Assembly (NCBI GenBank): GCA_038154685.1
Contig: JAYPYW010000008.1
Coordinates: 9,792-73,791 of the forward strand
Source: GCA-002722245 sp038154685
GTDB lineage: Bacteria > Bacteroidota > Bacteroidia > Flavobacteriales_C > GCA-002722245
Reading direction: 5' to 3'
DNA: 64,000 bases
The notes beneath the pieces were generated by a model, which worked only from the letters and a program-made list of their open reading frames with translations, had not been told where the DNA came from and searched no databases. This document shows, one piece after another, positions 7,694 to 16,287 of this stretch (position 1 is its first letter; each line of letters starts with the position of its first letter). The position numbers and the translations under genes are program-made.

Positions 7694-10628
7694 ATTCAAG
7701 CTTTCTATATTATTTGTTCTTCCTGCTTTTTTAGCTAAAGCTTATTGGCAACAAGAAGTTAACTACGATATTAAAGTTGAACTAATTGAAGAAGAACACG
7801 CTCTTAAAGCATACGAGAAGTTAGTTTACATTAACCACTCCCCAGATACCTTAAATGAAATGTTCTTGCATTTATGGCCAAATGCATACAACGCAGGAAC
7901 GCCATTAGCTAAGCAAATACTAGAGGACGGCAACACAAAACTTTATTTCGGAGACAAGAAATATACTGGAAACCTTGATGGAACAAGATTTAAAGTTGAC
8001 GGAAAACAAGTAGTATTAAAACAACATCCTCTTGGGCGTGAAGTTGCTTGGTTTGATCTTGAACAGCCTTTACTTCCAGGTGATACTATTACAATTACCA
8101 CTCCTTTTAATGTAAAAGTCCCTTATGGGGAAATATCCAGATTAGGACACTTAAACGATTCTTATCAAATAACACAATGGTACCCAAAACCTGCTGTTTA
8201 TGATAAAAATGGTTGGAATGTAATGCCTTACTTAAGTATTGGTGAGTTCTACTCGGAATATGGAGAGTTTAATGTTACCATAAAAACTCCTCAAAATTAT
8301 AAGTTGGCTGCTTCTGGAAACTTGGTGAATCAATCCACAAAGGACAGTATTACAACTTCTAAATTCAACTTAAAAGACGTTCATGATTTTGCTTGGTTTG
8401 CCGATAAAACTTGGATTGAAGAAACAAGTGAAGTTGTTCTCCCACACTCTGGAAGAACTGTTAAAACCTACATGAAATATCGTCCTGAGCACAAATACAT
8501 TTACGAAAACTCAGTAAAATTTGTAGACAGTGCTGTTTATTATTACAGCTTATGGGTTGGAGACTATCCATATAAAGTTTGTGGTGCTGTTGATGGTGGT
8601 TTAACCGCTGGAGCTGGAATGGAATATCCAACGGTAACCGTTTTAGGCGCTTCAGACAACCGAGCTTTTCATGAGGAAGTAACACTTCATGAAGTTGGAC
8701 ACAACTGGTTTTATGGAATCTTGGGGAGCAACGAGCGTAAAAACCCTTGGATGGATGAAGGAATTAATTCCTATTATGAAAGACGTTACTTTGAGGAAGT
8801 TAAATCAGATATGACTTTATATGATTTCATGCCCGGAATTGAAAAGTTGTTAAAAGATAAAGCTCCTAAACACATGGAATACCACCACATTGTCCATGAT
8901 TACGTGAATACCAGAAATATGGATCAGCCTGCTAATTTACCAGCTCCTGAATATTCTAGTATTAACTACGGTTGTATTATTTACAGTAAAGTGGCTGTTA
9001 GTTTTAATTACTTGGAAAAGTATTTAGGCAAAGAATTGTTCGATAAAGTAATGCAGGACTATTTCCAAACTTGGAAATTCAAACATCCTCAGCCGGAAGA
9101 TTTAGAAGCGCTTTTTAAGAAACATACTGATAAGAATTTAGACTGGTTTTTTAATGATTTACTAAAAACTAGTTACCCGCTTGACTATCGAATTGTAAAC
9201 GCTGGATACACTTGGGACAATGAAAAATGCGAGGTAGTAGTAAGTAATGTTGCAGATATCGCAAGTCCGGTAGTTATTTCTGGAATTAAAAAGGGGAACG
9301 TGGTAAATACTGCTTGGTATGAAGGTTTTTTTGGAACTAAGAAACTAGATTTCCCAATGGCGGATTATGATGAAATTGTAATTGACTACTACCATGATAT
9401 GCCTGAAACTAACCGCAAAAACAACCGATATGCTTTGTTTAACATCCTGGGAAATTTAGAACCATTAGAGGCTATTTTCCCTTATAATTTTAACAAGCAT
9501 GACAAAACTCAAATTTTCTTCACTCCAATAACTGGTTACAACCTTCACGATAATCTTCAGTTAGGTTTTGCTGCTTCAAATCTTAATATTCAAGAGAGCG
9601 CTTTTAGGTTTTTAGTAATGCCTCAGTTCTCATTTGGAACTAATAGAATTGTTGGATCTGGACAGGCTACTTACTCAATTTACCCTGCAGAGAATTTTTA
9701 TAAAATCAATCTTAACTTAAATTACAGAAGACAAGGTTTGGATTTAGGTGTTGCTCCTGGTCAGGTTGAAAAAATTGAGGCAGGGGTAAACTTCTTAATT
9801 GCCAATAAAAACGCTCGATCGAAATTCAAATCTAACTTTGAAGCTAGAGTTTCCAACGTGGAAGTTTCGTTCGACAGAAGAGACAATCAATTCAGAAATT
9901 ACTTCACATTCGATTATAACGCTAAAGACAGTAGAGCAATCAATCCTTATGACGCTCAAATTAGGCTGCAAGCCTTTGATCAAAACTGGAAATTCACTAC
10001 GGAATTCAATTATGGTTTAACCATTAACCAAAGAGAACAAACCATCGATATAAGAGGTTTCGCCGGATGGTTCCTACAAAACACAGATGCTTATAGAGAG
10101 CGATTCAATGTAACGGCAAACAACGGGAGTTTATTTGCCGATAATGAGTTAGAAAACTTTGTTTACACTTCTCCAGATTACCTTTATGATAACACATCAT
10201 ATGGTAGGTTTATTACAGACGGAACAAGTTTGGCTAGACAACAAGTATTCATCCAAGATGCTGGATTTAAAAGTGGAATTAGTACTATAAACTCAAACAT
10301 TTGGATGGGAAGTATCAACTTGGTATTCCCTTTACCAGTTAAATTTATATCGCTTTACTCCGATTTAGCGGTTACTGATAGGTTGTGGAATGATTACGCT
10401 GATGAATCCATTGAATCACCAATCATCTACGATTATGGAATTCAGTTAAACTTGAAAAGAAGATACTTTGAAGTTTACTTCCCTCTTGGGTATTCCGAGG
10501 CAATTAAAAACGATTATGAGTTAGCAGGGTTAGGTGATGATCCTACTACTTCAGAAAATGAGTCTAATTATTTCCGCAGAATAAAATTCATGTTTAATAT
10601 CGACCCATTATACAAGCTACTTCAATAA
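7686..10628 (+). CDS. M1 family metallopeptidase with C-terminal barrel-like region
   Basis: A zinc aminopeptidase-type enzyme exported by a signal peptide (MNKFKLSILFVLPAFLAKA). The zinc site is complete: HEVGH at residues 335-339 with Glu358 in WMDEG, the HExxH-x18-E pattern of M1. GAGMEYP is the GxMEN-like substrate motif. The catalytic part ends near residue 590. The last roughly 390 residues consist of alternating amphipathic strands and turns ending in FMFNIDPLYKLLQ, like an outer-membrane beta barrel. The frame is open from TTG at 7680, but ATG at 7686 is the better start. The catalytic assignment is firm; the barrel is inferred. Confidence 0.9.
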   Translation: MNKFKLSILFVLPAFLAKAYWQQEVNYDIKVELIEEEHALKAYEKLVYINHSPDTLNEMFLHLWPNAYNAGTPLAKQILEDGNTKLYFGDKKYTGNLDGTRFKVDGKQVVLKQHPLGREVAWFDLEQPLLPGDTITITTPFNVKVPYGEISRLGHLNDSYQITQWYPKPAVYDKNGWNVMPYLSIGEFYSEYGEFNVTIKTPQNYKLAASGNLVNQSTKDSITTSKFNLKDVHDFAWFADKTWIEETSEVVLPHSGRTVKTYMKYRPEHKYIYENSVKFVDSAVYYYSLWVGDYPYKVCGAVDGGLTAGAGMEYPTVTVLGASDNRAFHEEVTLHEVGHNWFYGILGSNERKNPWMDEGINSYYERRYFEEVKSDMTLYDFMPGIEKLLKDKAPKHMEYHHIVHDYVNTRNMDQPANLPAPEYSSINYGCIIYSKVAVSFNYLEKYLGKELFDKVMQDYFQTWKFKHPQPEDLEALFKKHTDKNLDWFFNDLLKTSYPLDYRIVNAGYTWDNEKCEVVVSNVADIASPVVISGIKKGNVVNTAWYEGFFGTKKLDFPMADYDEIVIDYYHDMPETNRKNNRYALFNILGNLEPLEAIFPYNFNKHDKTQIFFTPITGYNLHDNLQLGFAASNLNIQESAFRFLVMPQFSFGTNRIVGSGQATYSIYPAENFYKINLNLNYRRQGLDLGVAPGQVEKIEAGVNFLIANKNARSKFKSNFEARVSNVEVSFDRRDNQFRNYFTFDYNAKDSRAINPYDAQIRLQAFDQNWKFTTEFNYGLTINQREQTIDIRGFAGWFLQNTDAYRERFNVTANNGSLFADNELENFVYTSPDYLYDNTSYGRFITDGTSLARQQVFIQDAGFKSGISTINSNIWMGSINLVFPLPVKFISLYSDLAVTDRLWNDYADESIESPIIYDYGIQLNLKRRYFEVYFPLGYSEAIKNDYELAGLGDDPTTSENESNYFRRIKFMFNIDPLYKLLQ

Positions 10629-11389
10629 TGCAGGCAGGAAAAAAAATATATTTTGCTTCTGATTTTCACCTAGGTGTTCCTAGTTATGAGAAAAGCCGTG
10701 CGCGTGAAAAAATTTTAGTAGACTGGCTGGATTCTATAAAACATGATGCTGAGGAAATATTTTTGGTTGGTGATTTATTCGACTTCTGGTTTGAATACAA
10801 ACATGTTGCGCCAAAAGGTTATGTTAGATTTTTAGGTAAGATTGCCGAACTAACCGACAATGGAATTCCTGTTCACTTTTTCACAGGCAACCACGATATG
10901 TGGATGTTTGATTACTTACCTCAAGAGCTGGGCGTTACCATTCATAGAGGCAACATTACCAAGGAATGGAACGGAAAGAAATTCTTTATTGGTCATGGGG
11001 ACGGATTAGGGCCTGGTGATCGTTTTTATAAATTCCTAAAAAACTTTTTCGCTTCTAAAATTTGTCAGTGGCTTTTCGCTAGAATCCATCCAAATTTAGG
11101 AATGGGAATCGCAAACCTGTGGAGCCGCAAATCAAGACTTTCCAACATTGAAAAAGGAGAAGAATTTTTAGGAGACGAACAAGAGTGGCTCTACATCTAT
11201 TCAAAAGAAGTTTTGAAAAAGGAGCACTTTGATTTTTTTGTATTTGGTCACCGTCATTTGGTTTTAGATTTAGAGATAAAAGGAACCCAATCAAGGTATC
11301 TTAACCTTGGAGAATGGGCTACAGGAAATCCTCACTTTGCATCATTTGATGGGGAAAGCTTAACTTTGCAACCTGTTACAAAAGGATAA
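10628..11389 (+). CDS. lpxH: UDP-2,3-diacylglucosamine diphosphatase LpxH
   Basis: LpxH hydrolyses UDP-2,3-diacylglucosamine to lipid X and UMP, the fourth step of lipid A synthesis, at the inner membrane face. The calcineurin-like metallophosphatase motifs are all present: SDFHLG (Asp12, His14), VGDLFDFWFEY, TGNHD, GHGDG and FGHRH. The 253-residue length is normal. Its ATG overlaps the stop of the peptidase gene (TAATG), and rlmB follows after three bases. It shares the operon with lpxK. Confidence 0.93.
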   Translation: MQAGKKIYFASDFHLGVPSYEKSRAREKILVDWLDSIKHDAEEIFLVGDLFDFWFEYKHVAPKGYVRFLGKIAELTDNGIPVHFFTGNHDMWMFDYLPQELGVTIHRGNITKEWNGKKFFIGHGDGLGPGDRFYKFLKNFFASKICQWLFARIHPNLGMGIANLWSRKSRLSNIEKGEEFLGDEQEWLYIYSKEVLKKEHFDFFVFGHRHLVLDLEIKGTQSRYLNLGEWATGNPHFASFDGESLTLQPVTKG

Positions 11390-11392
11390 ACT

Positions 11393-12136
11393 GTGGAATT
11401 CGAACAAAAATCAGATTTAGTATTTGGGATTCACCCAATTTTAGAAGGTTTAGAGTCAGGTAAAAACTTCGACAAAATTTTAATCTTAAATACACTTAGA
11501 ACTCCACAGGCTAAAGAGATTATGGCTTTAGCCAGAGAACGAGGTATTTCTTTAAACAAAGTTCCTCAGCAAAAGCTTGATCGAATTACTCGAAAAAATC
11601 ATCAAGGTGTTATTGGTTTTATTGCTCCGATTGAATTTCAAGATATTGATGAAATTTTACCTGAATTATTTGCTGCAGGTAAAAACCCATTCCTTTTAAT
11701 TTTAGATCGCGTTTCAGATGTAAGAAACTTTGGAGCTATTGTTAGAACCGCTGAATGTGCAGGAGTTGATGCGATTATTATTCCTAAAAAAGGTTCTGCA
11801 CAAATCAATGGCGAAACTATCAAGACTTCAACAGGAGCTATCTTTAACATTCCTATTTGTAAAGTCCCAGGATTAGATTCTGTTATTCCTTTCTTGAAAG
11901 ACTCAGGAATCCATTTAGTAGCTTGTACCGAAAAAACAGAAGTAAACTATACTGAAGTTGATTACACCATTCCAGTTGGGATCATAATGGGAAGTGAAGA
12001 ATCTGGAATTGCAATCTCTAATATCACTAAAAGCGACTCTACTGCTAAACTTCCATTATTGGGAAAAACAGAGAGTTTAAACGTATCAGTTGCAGCTGGT
12101 ATTATATTATACGAAGCCGTTCGCCAGAGGGGCTAA
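11393..12136 (+). CDS. rlmB: 23S rRNA 2'-O-methyltransferase RlmB (TrmH family)
   Basis: A SPOUT-class methyltransferase that in the RlmB family methylates the ribose of G2251 in 23S rRNA. The N-terminal substrate-binding domain begins VFGIHPILEGLESG. The SPOUT motifs are LDRVSDVRNFGAIVRTAE (motif 1), MGSEESGI (motif 2) and SLNVSVAAGIILYE (motif 3, the knot). It starts with GTG three bases after lpxH and ends the operon. No strong terminator is visible in the 98 bases that follow. The exact target nucleotide is inferred from the family. Confidence 0.9.
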   Translation: MEFEQKSDLVFGIHPILEGLESGKNFDKILILNTLRTPQAKEIMALARERGISLNKVPQQKLDRITRKNHQGVIGFIAPIEFQDIDEILPELFAAGKNPFLLILDRVSDVRNFGAIVRTAECAGVDAIIIPKKGSAQINGETIKTSTGAIFNIPICKVPGLDSVIPFLKDSGIHLVACTEKTEVNYTEVDYTIPVGIIMGSEESGIAISNITKSDSTAKLPLLGKTESLNVSVAAGIILYEAVRQRG

Positions 12137-12234
12137 ACTTCTTTAGTCTTATTTCCTTATTACAACTTTTCCATTCAGATTAGTTAAATTGGTGCAACCC
12201 TACCTTATTCCCGAAAAAATTAAACTTTTAAGGG

Positions 12235-13356
12235 ATGAAATACGCAATTGTTGGAGCAGGAATTGGTGGTTTAACCACCGCTTTGGCCTTTGAAAAAAAA
12301 GGAATCGACTATCAACTTTTTGAGAAAGCAGAAGAATTAAAACCTATTGGCGCAGGAATTTGGTTAGCTCCTAATGCTTTGCAAGTTTTAGAAAACTTAG
12401 ATATTCTGAAGGAAATCCGAGAAGCTGGAAATTCAATAGATCGGATAACATTAGGTACTCCTCAAATTGAGCCTTTATCCGACACAGATCAATCGTTTGT
12501 GAAAACTAAATTCGGTTATTCAACCATCGCTATTCATAGAGCTGAATTACAGAGAATTTTAATCGATCAAATTCCTAAAGAAAAAATTTCGCTCGGTAAA
12601 TCCTTTAAGTCGTTTACAGAATTAAAAAATGATGAAATTGAAATCTCATTTGAAGATGGCTCCAAATACAAATCTAATTATTTAATTGCTGCAGATGGGA
12701 TAAACTCCAAAGTAAGAAAACAACTATTCCCAGAAAGTAAAACCAGGTATTCCGGTCAAACATGTTGGAGAGGAGTTGTTGACTTTGAAATGCCCGAAGA
12801 TTTTTCACATAGAGGAATGGAACTTTGGGAAAAAGGAATTCGAATTGGAATATCTCCAATAAGTAAAACAAAAGTTTATTGGTTTGCTTTAGACCTTTCT
12901 GAACCGAATCAAAAAGACAATGGAGATGTAAAATCAAAACTCATTAACAAGTTCCAAAATTTCCATCCTTTAGTTAAGGATCTTTTGAAAAACACTTTAA
13001 GCGAAAACATTTTACGTAATGACATCAACGATTTAGTTCCTATGGAAAAATGGTATTCAACTAAGGTTTGTCTAATCGGTGATGCTGGTCATGCTACAAC
13101 GCCAAACATGGGGCAAGGAGGAGCTCAGGCTATAGAAGACGCATACTTTTTGAGTAACATTTTGACCAATAAAAAAGGTGACTTCGAAACTTTTCAAAAT
13201 GCAAGGCAAAAGAAAGTTAATCAAATTGTAAAGCAATCCTGGATCACCGGAAAAATGGCTCACTGGCAAAAAGGAACGAGGCTAAGAAATTTTATTCTGA
13301 GAAAAACACCTTCATCAATTTTGGAGAAGAAAATGCTGGAATTATATAGTCTGTAA
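12235..13356 (+). CDS. FAD-dependent monooxygenase
   Basis: A 373-residue class A flavoprotein monooxygenase of the 3-hydroxybenzoate/UbiH-like type. The N-terminal dinucleotide fold reads VGAGIGGLTTALAFEKKG. A DG-type motif follows as LIAADGINSKVRK. The FAD ribityl motif is GDAGHATTPNMGQGGAQAIEDA. Such enzymes hydroxylate aromatic or related compounds using NAD(P)H and oxygen. No neighbour points to a substrate, so the reaction is open. It has its own 98-base upstream gap and is probably monocistronic. Confidence 0.88.
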   Translation: MKYAIVGAGIGGLTTALAFEKKGIDYQLFEKAEELKPIGAGIWLAPNALQVLENLDILKEIREAGNSIDRITLGTPQIEPLSDTDQSFVKTKFGYSTIAIHRAELQRILIDQIPKEKISLGKSFKSFTELKNDEIEISFEDGSKYKSNYLIAADGINSKVRKQLFPESKTRYSGQTCWRGVVDFEMPEDFSHRGMELWEKGIRIGISPISKTKVYWFALDLSEPNQKDNGDVKSKLINKFQNFHPLVKDLLKNTLSENILRNDINDLVPMEKWYSTKVCLIGDAGHATTPNMGQGGAQAIEDAYFLSNILTNKKGDFETFQNARQKKVNQIVKQSWITGKMAHWQKGTRLRNFILRKTPSSILEKKMLELYSL

Positions 13357-13460
13357 TTTTATTTCAAGACACCAAATTCAAGTTCAGAAATCCACCCTTT
13401 TACACATAACTGTGTGAAAAAGAATAAAAAAGCTTGCTAACCTTAATCAATTCCAACAGT

Positions 13461-13468
13461 TAGATTTG
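13461..13468 (+). promoter_or_regulatory. Candidate promoter -7 element
   Basis: TAGATTTG fits the Bacteroidota TAnnTTTG element. A TTG lies 24 bases upstream, one base beyond the usual 17-23 spacing. It would give a leader of about 95 bases for the gene at 13570. The rest of the 13357-13569 gap shows nothing else I can name. Confidence 0.35.
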
Positions 13469-13569
13469 TTTGGGATCAAGTATCCATATACATTTTTTAA
13501 AGATTTCGAGTCATTGTGTGTTGTGTGTGGCCAGTCTTTTAGGGAAGTGTATGGGCTAAACAGGCTTAT

Positions 13570-15054
13570 ATGAAAAGTATATTAACCGCTTCGTCTATTC
13601 TTATATTAAGTATAGCAAGCTTCTTTACGCAGGCTGATATTAATATCACCTTTAACACTCCATCGGCAGTTTCAGCAGGAGAATCATTTGTTTTAGACAT
13701 AGAATTAGATAAAGGAGATATCTCCAATTTTGCCAAGCTGCAATTAAATTTTCCAGAAGGATTTACAGCTGAACTACTAGAAGGAAAAGGCGGAACATTC
13801 ACCTTTTACGATCAAAAAATGAAATTGATCTGGATTTCATTGCCGTCGGATCCAAAATTCAACGTAAAAGTTAAAGTAACAACTGAAAAATCTATTGCTG
13901 GTGACTTCAATATCAATGGGAAAATCTCTTATGTAATTGATGGAGAAAGAAGTAGTAAAGACTTAGTCACAAATAACATCAATGTTTCACCGAATGCTAA
14001 TAAAAACAGTCCAGCAACTGCTACTACATCTGCAGGAACAACAGGAGTTGGGATAAAACCTACTAACAATGGCGAAGCAGAATTAACTTGTTCAAGATCA
14101 TTAGACGCATCTCAAGTAGCACCTGGGGAAACATTCTTAGTAGAACTAAAGGTTAAAAAATCAAATGTTTCAGGAGTTGGTAAAATCATAGAAAACATAC
14201 CTGAAGGATTTACAGCTCAAGAAGTTCAAACAAACGGAGCGATTTTCAGTCAGAAAGGAACTCAGGTAAAATTCTTATGGATGACGTTACCTGCAGAAGA
14301 TGAATTTAAAGTAAGTTATAAGATAGTGGTAGCTTCTGGAGTATCCGGGAACAAAGTAATAGACGGTAAAATGTCTTTCTTAGATGGAAGCGACACAAGA
14401 TATGCAATTATTGAAGGAACTTCAGTTGAGGTTACAGATAACCCAGTAGCAACGGCAGCAACTCAAACTCAATCAACTGCAACTCCATCAACAGATGATG
14501 GAAGTACTGTTGATGGTTCAACGGACGATGGAAGTTCTGATGATGGATCGACAGATGACGGTGGTTCTGATGATGGTGATGCTCAAACTGCATCATCTCA
14601 AGTTGCAACTTCAACAGATGATTCGGATAATGGAAACTCTGATTCTGGAAATGACGGAAATGCAGACGTTGGAAATAGTGATGCAGCATCAAACCAATCT
14701 GGAAAAGAAGATGATAATGGAAATGTTTTAAATGATAACCCAATGGGTGGAGGAGATGATCACCAGGTAAATTACAGGGTTCAGATTTGCGCATTAAAAA
14801 CTCAGGTTCCAACGGCTTATTTTGTGAAGAATCATAATGTAACTGAACACATATACTTAAACCAACATGAAGGTTGGAATAAGTACACTGTAGGTGATTT
14901 TAAGGAATACATGGGGGCACAAAATCACAGAGAAATAGCAAAAGATAATTACAAGATTAAAGGACCGTTTGTAACAGCATATAATAACGGAACAAGAATT
15001 ACTGTGCAGGAAGCTTTAATGATCACTAAGGATGAGTGGAAAGCTCCACAGTAA
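13570..15054 (+). CDS. Secreted tandem beta-domain protein with Asp/Ser/Gly linker
   Basis: 494 residues with a signal peptide (about 1-21). Two related domains follow, about 22-145 and 170-290. They share FPEGFTAELLE / IPEGFTAQEVQ and LIWISLPSDPKF / FLWMTLPAEDEF, so they arose by duplication. The fold looks like a cohesin- or BACON-like beta sandwich. Residues about 300-395 are low-complexity Asp, Ser, Gly and Asn. The C-terminal 90 residues begin YRVQICALKTQVP, which resembles the start of SPOR-like peptidoglycan-binding domains. It is probably a cell-envelope structural protein; function unknown. A terminator follows at 15076. Confidence 0.75.
   Translation: MKSILTASSILILSIASFFTQADINITFNTPSAVSAGESFVLDIELDKGDISNFAKLQLNFPEGFTAELLEGKGGTFTFYDQKMKLIWISLPSDPKFNVKVKVTTEKSIAGDFNINGKISYVIDGERSSKDLVTNNINVSPNANKNSPATATTSAGTTGVGIKPTNNGEAELTCSRSLDASQVAPGETFLVELKVKKSNVSGVGKIIENIPEGFTAQEVQTNGAIFSQKGTQVKFLWMTLPAEDEFKVSYKIVVASGVSGNKVIDGKMSFLDGSDTRYAIIEGTSVEVTDNPVATAATQTQSTATPSTDDGSTVDGSTDDGSSDDGSTDDGGSDDGDAQTASSQVATSTDDSDNGNSDSGNDGNADVGNSDAASNQSGKEDDNGNVLNDNPMGGGDDHQVNYRVQICALKTQVPTAYFVKNHNVTEHIYLNQHEGWNKYTVGDFKEYMGAQNHREIAKDNYKIKGPFVTAYNNGTRITVQEALMITKDEWKAPQ
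14482..14704 (+). repeat. Low-complexity GAT/GGA coding repeat
   Basis: Imperfect tandem codons for Asp, Gly, Ser and Thr (GATGATGGAAGT-like units) encode the acidic linker of the secreted protein. Copy number may vary by slippage or recombination, and reads here may be collapsed in assembly. Confidence 0.6.
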
Positions 15055-15075
15055 TAAAGTAGGTAAAGAAAACAA

Positions 15076-15104
15076 AACGCTAGGCATTTGTCTGGCGTTT
15101 TTTT
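15076..15104 (+). terminator. Terminator of the tandem-domain protein gene
   Basis: AAACGCTAG (15076-15084) pairs with CTGGCGTTT (15092-15100), one G-T wobble, and is followed by T to 15104. It lies about 20 bases after the stop codon. Confidence 0.85.
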
Positions 15105-15110
15105 GTATCA

Positions 15111-15198
15111 ATATATTCCTTTCTGCAAAGGAATGACGAACATTGGAGATATGTACATCATGATTGTAAGCGTCATCCCTTTGCAGAAAGGGATATAT
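15111..15198. repeat. REP-like inverted repeat, 28-base arms
   Basis: Arms 15111-15138 and 15171-15198 are reverse complements at 26 of 28 positions around a 32-base spacer. The inner ends of the arms read ATGACG / CGTCAT. The same CGTCATYCC end appears in the hairpin at 59807-59879, there on the outside. It lies between two converging genes, as REP/BIME-type elements often do. Confidence 0.7.
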
Positions 15199-15235
15199 TC
15201 ACCTAGAATACAAGCGCCTATTAACCTGTTAGAAT

Positions 15236-16132
15236 TTAAAAACCAGTATCATTATCCAAAAATTTCAACTCATTCATAACATCAGCAGCCTCCTCTTCCC
15301 TTCCTAATTCAGTTAATAAAAGTCCTTTAAGATTTAGTAATTCCGCACTCATTCCTGCCTCAAGAGCCTCGTTGCATAAGATCAATGATGTATCCAACTG
15401 ATTCAAGTTCTTTTTAAATATGGCATAATTATATTTCCCTTCCGGAAAATCAGGCTCCTCAGTTAAAACAGATTTATAAATCTCATCGGCTTCCTTTAAC
15501 TTCCCAAAAACATCGTAACTCCAAGCCAAGCTCAATTTTAAACCATTATCTTCTTTACTCACCTCAATTCCATTTTTATAATAATCGATTGCCAAAGGGT
15601 CTTTTTGAAGCGTTAAAAGCAATCCCAGCTCATAATAAACCTCAGCATAATCATGTTTCAATTCGATTGCGGTTTTATAACTTGAGATCGCCTTGGTTGT
15701 ATCTCCAAGATGTTTGTAAGCGACACCTTTCATAAAATACCCTTCAGGCAATTTATTATTAACCCTAAGGCCTTTATTTATACTGCTAAACACTTCCTTG
15801 TAATCTCCTAAGAATAATTTAATCTCTGCGATTTTAAGATGGATTTCAGCATCGCTTGAATCAATAGAAACGGATTGCTCGAATCTCTTAAGTGCTTTTC
15901 CTATCTCAACTTTTCTAAAATGAATTTCGGCCAATTTATTAATGGATTCAATATGGTTGGAATCTTTGGCTAAAACTTGATTAAAAAAATATTCAGCTGA
16001 ATCAAGGTTGTTTTTAATAAGATAGGCTTGAGCTTTATTATGGATACTTTCAGTTTTTTCAGCTTCACTGCAAGAAAATAGTATCAAAAGCAAAAAAGCT
16101 GAACTTGTAATAGTTGTTAAAAATAATTTCAT
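15236..16132 (-). CDS. TPR-repeat lipoprotein
   Basis: 298 residues. A lipoprotein signal ends at LILFSC (Cys21). The rest is a solenoid of about six tetratricopeptide repeats. Clear ones include AQAYLIKNNLDSAEYFFNQVL, split across helices near residue 35, and GVAYKHLGDTTKAISSYKTAIEL near residue 135. TPR proteins act as protein-interaction scaffolds in the envelope; the partner is not visible. It converges on the gene at 13570 and lies downstream of recA, separated from it by a terminator. Confidence 0.85.
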   Translation of the reverse strand: MKLFLTTITSSAFLLLILFSCSEAEKTESIHNKAQAYLIKNNLDSAEYFFNQVLAKDSNHIESINKLAEIHFRKVEIGKALKRFEQSVSIDSSDAEIHLKIAEIKLFLGDYKEVFSSINKGLRVNNKLPEGYFMKGVAYKHLGDTTKAISSYKTAIELKHDYAEVYYELGLLLTLQKDPLAIDYYKNGIEVSKEDNGLKLSLAWSYDVFGKLKEADEIYKSVLTEEPDFPEGKYNYAIFKKNLNQLDTSLILCNEALEAGMSAELLNLKGLLLTELGREEEAADVMNELKFLDNDTGF

Positions 16133-16174
16133 ACTTAAACGTAAAAGTAAACAATTGTGTTTTTAAATGTTACC

Positions 16175-16212
16175 AATCCCCCCCTGGGGGAGCTGCCGAT
16201 GGCTGAAGGGTC
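16175..16212. repeat. GC-rich intergenic repeat with CCCCC-T-GGGGG core
   Basis: A C run and G run separated by T (core 16180-16190), followed by AGCTGCCGATGGCTGAAGGG, stand out in an AT-rich gap. It resembles dispersed intergenic elements of bacterial genomes. Only one copy is in this window, so the family assignment is a guess. Confidence 0.4.
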
Positions 16213-16232
16213 TAACAGAATAAATTGGAAAC

Positions 16233-16256
16233 AAAAAGGCGTCCAATCGGACGCCT
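16233..16256 (-). terminator. recA terminator
   Basis: AGGCGTCC (16237-16244) and GGACGCCT (16249-16256) form a perfect eight-pair stem with a four-base loop. On the minus strand it is followed by five T residues. It lies about 30 bases after the recA stop. Confidence 0.9.
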
Positions 16257-16287
16257 AATCTAGTTACAAAGAACTATTGTGGTGATC

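Noticed and set aside
14482..14704. Tandem repeats as a possible CRISPR array
   Set aside because: Units are short, imperfect, in frame with the coding sequence and have no spacers; no cas gene is present.
14432..14812. Minus-strand frame of His/Leu-rich residues opposite the acidic linker
   Set aside because: It is a mirror of the GAT/GGA codon repeats and has no start context or family resemblance.
16175..16212. Insertion sequence end
   Set aside because: No transposase, no matching inverted end and no target duplication within the window.
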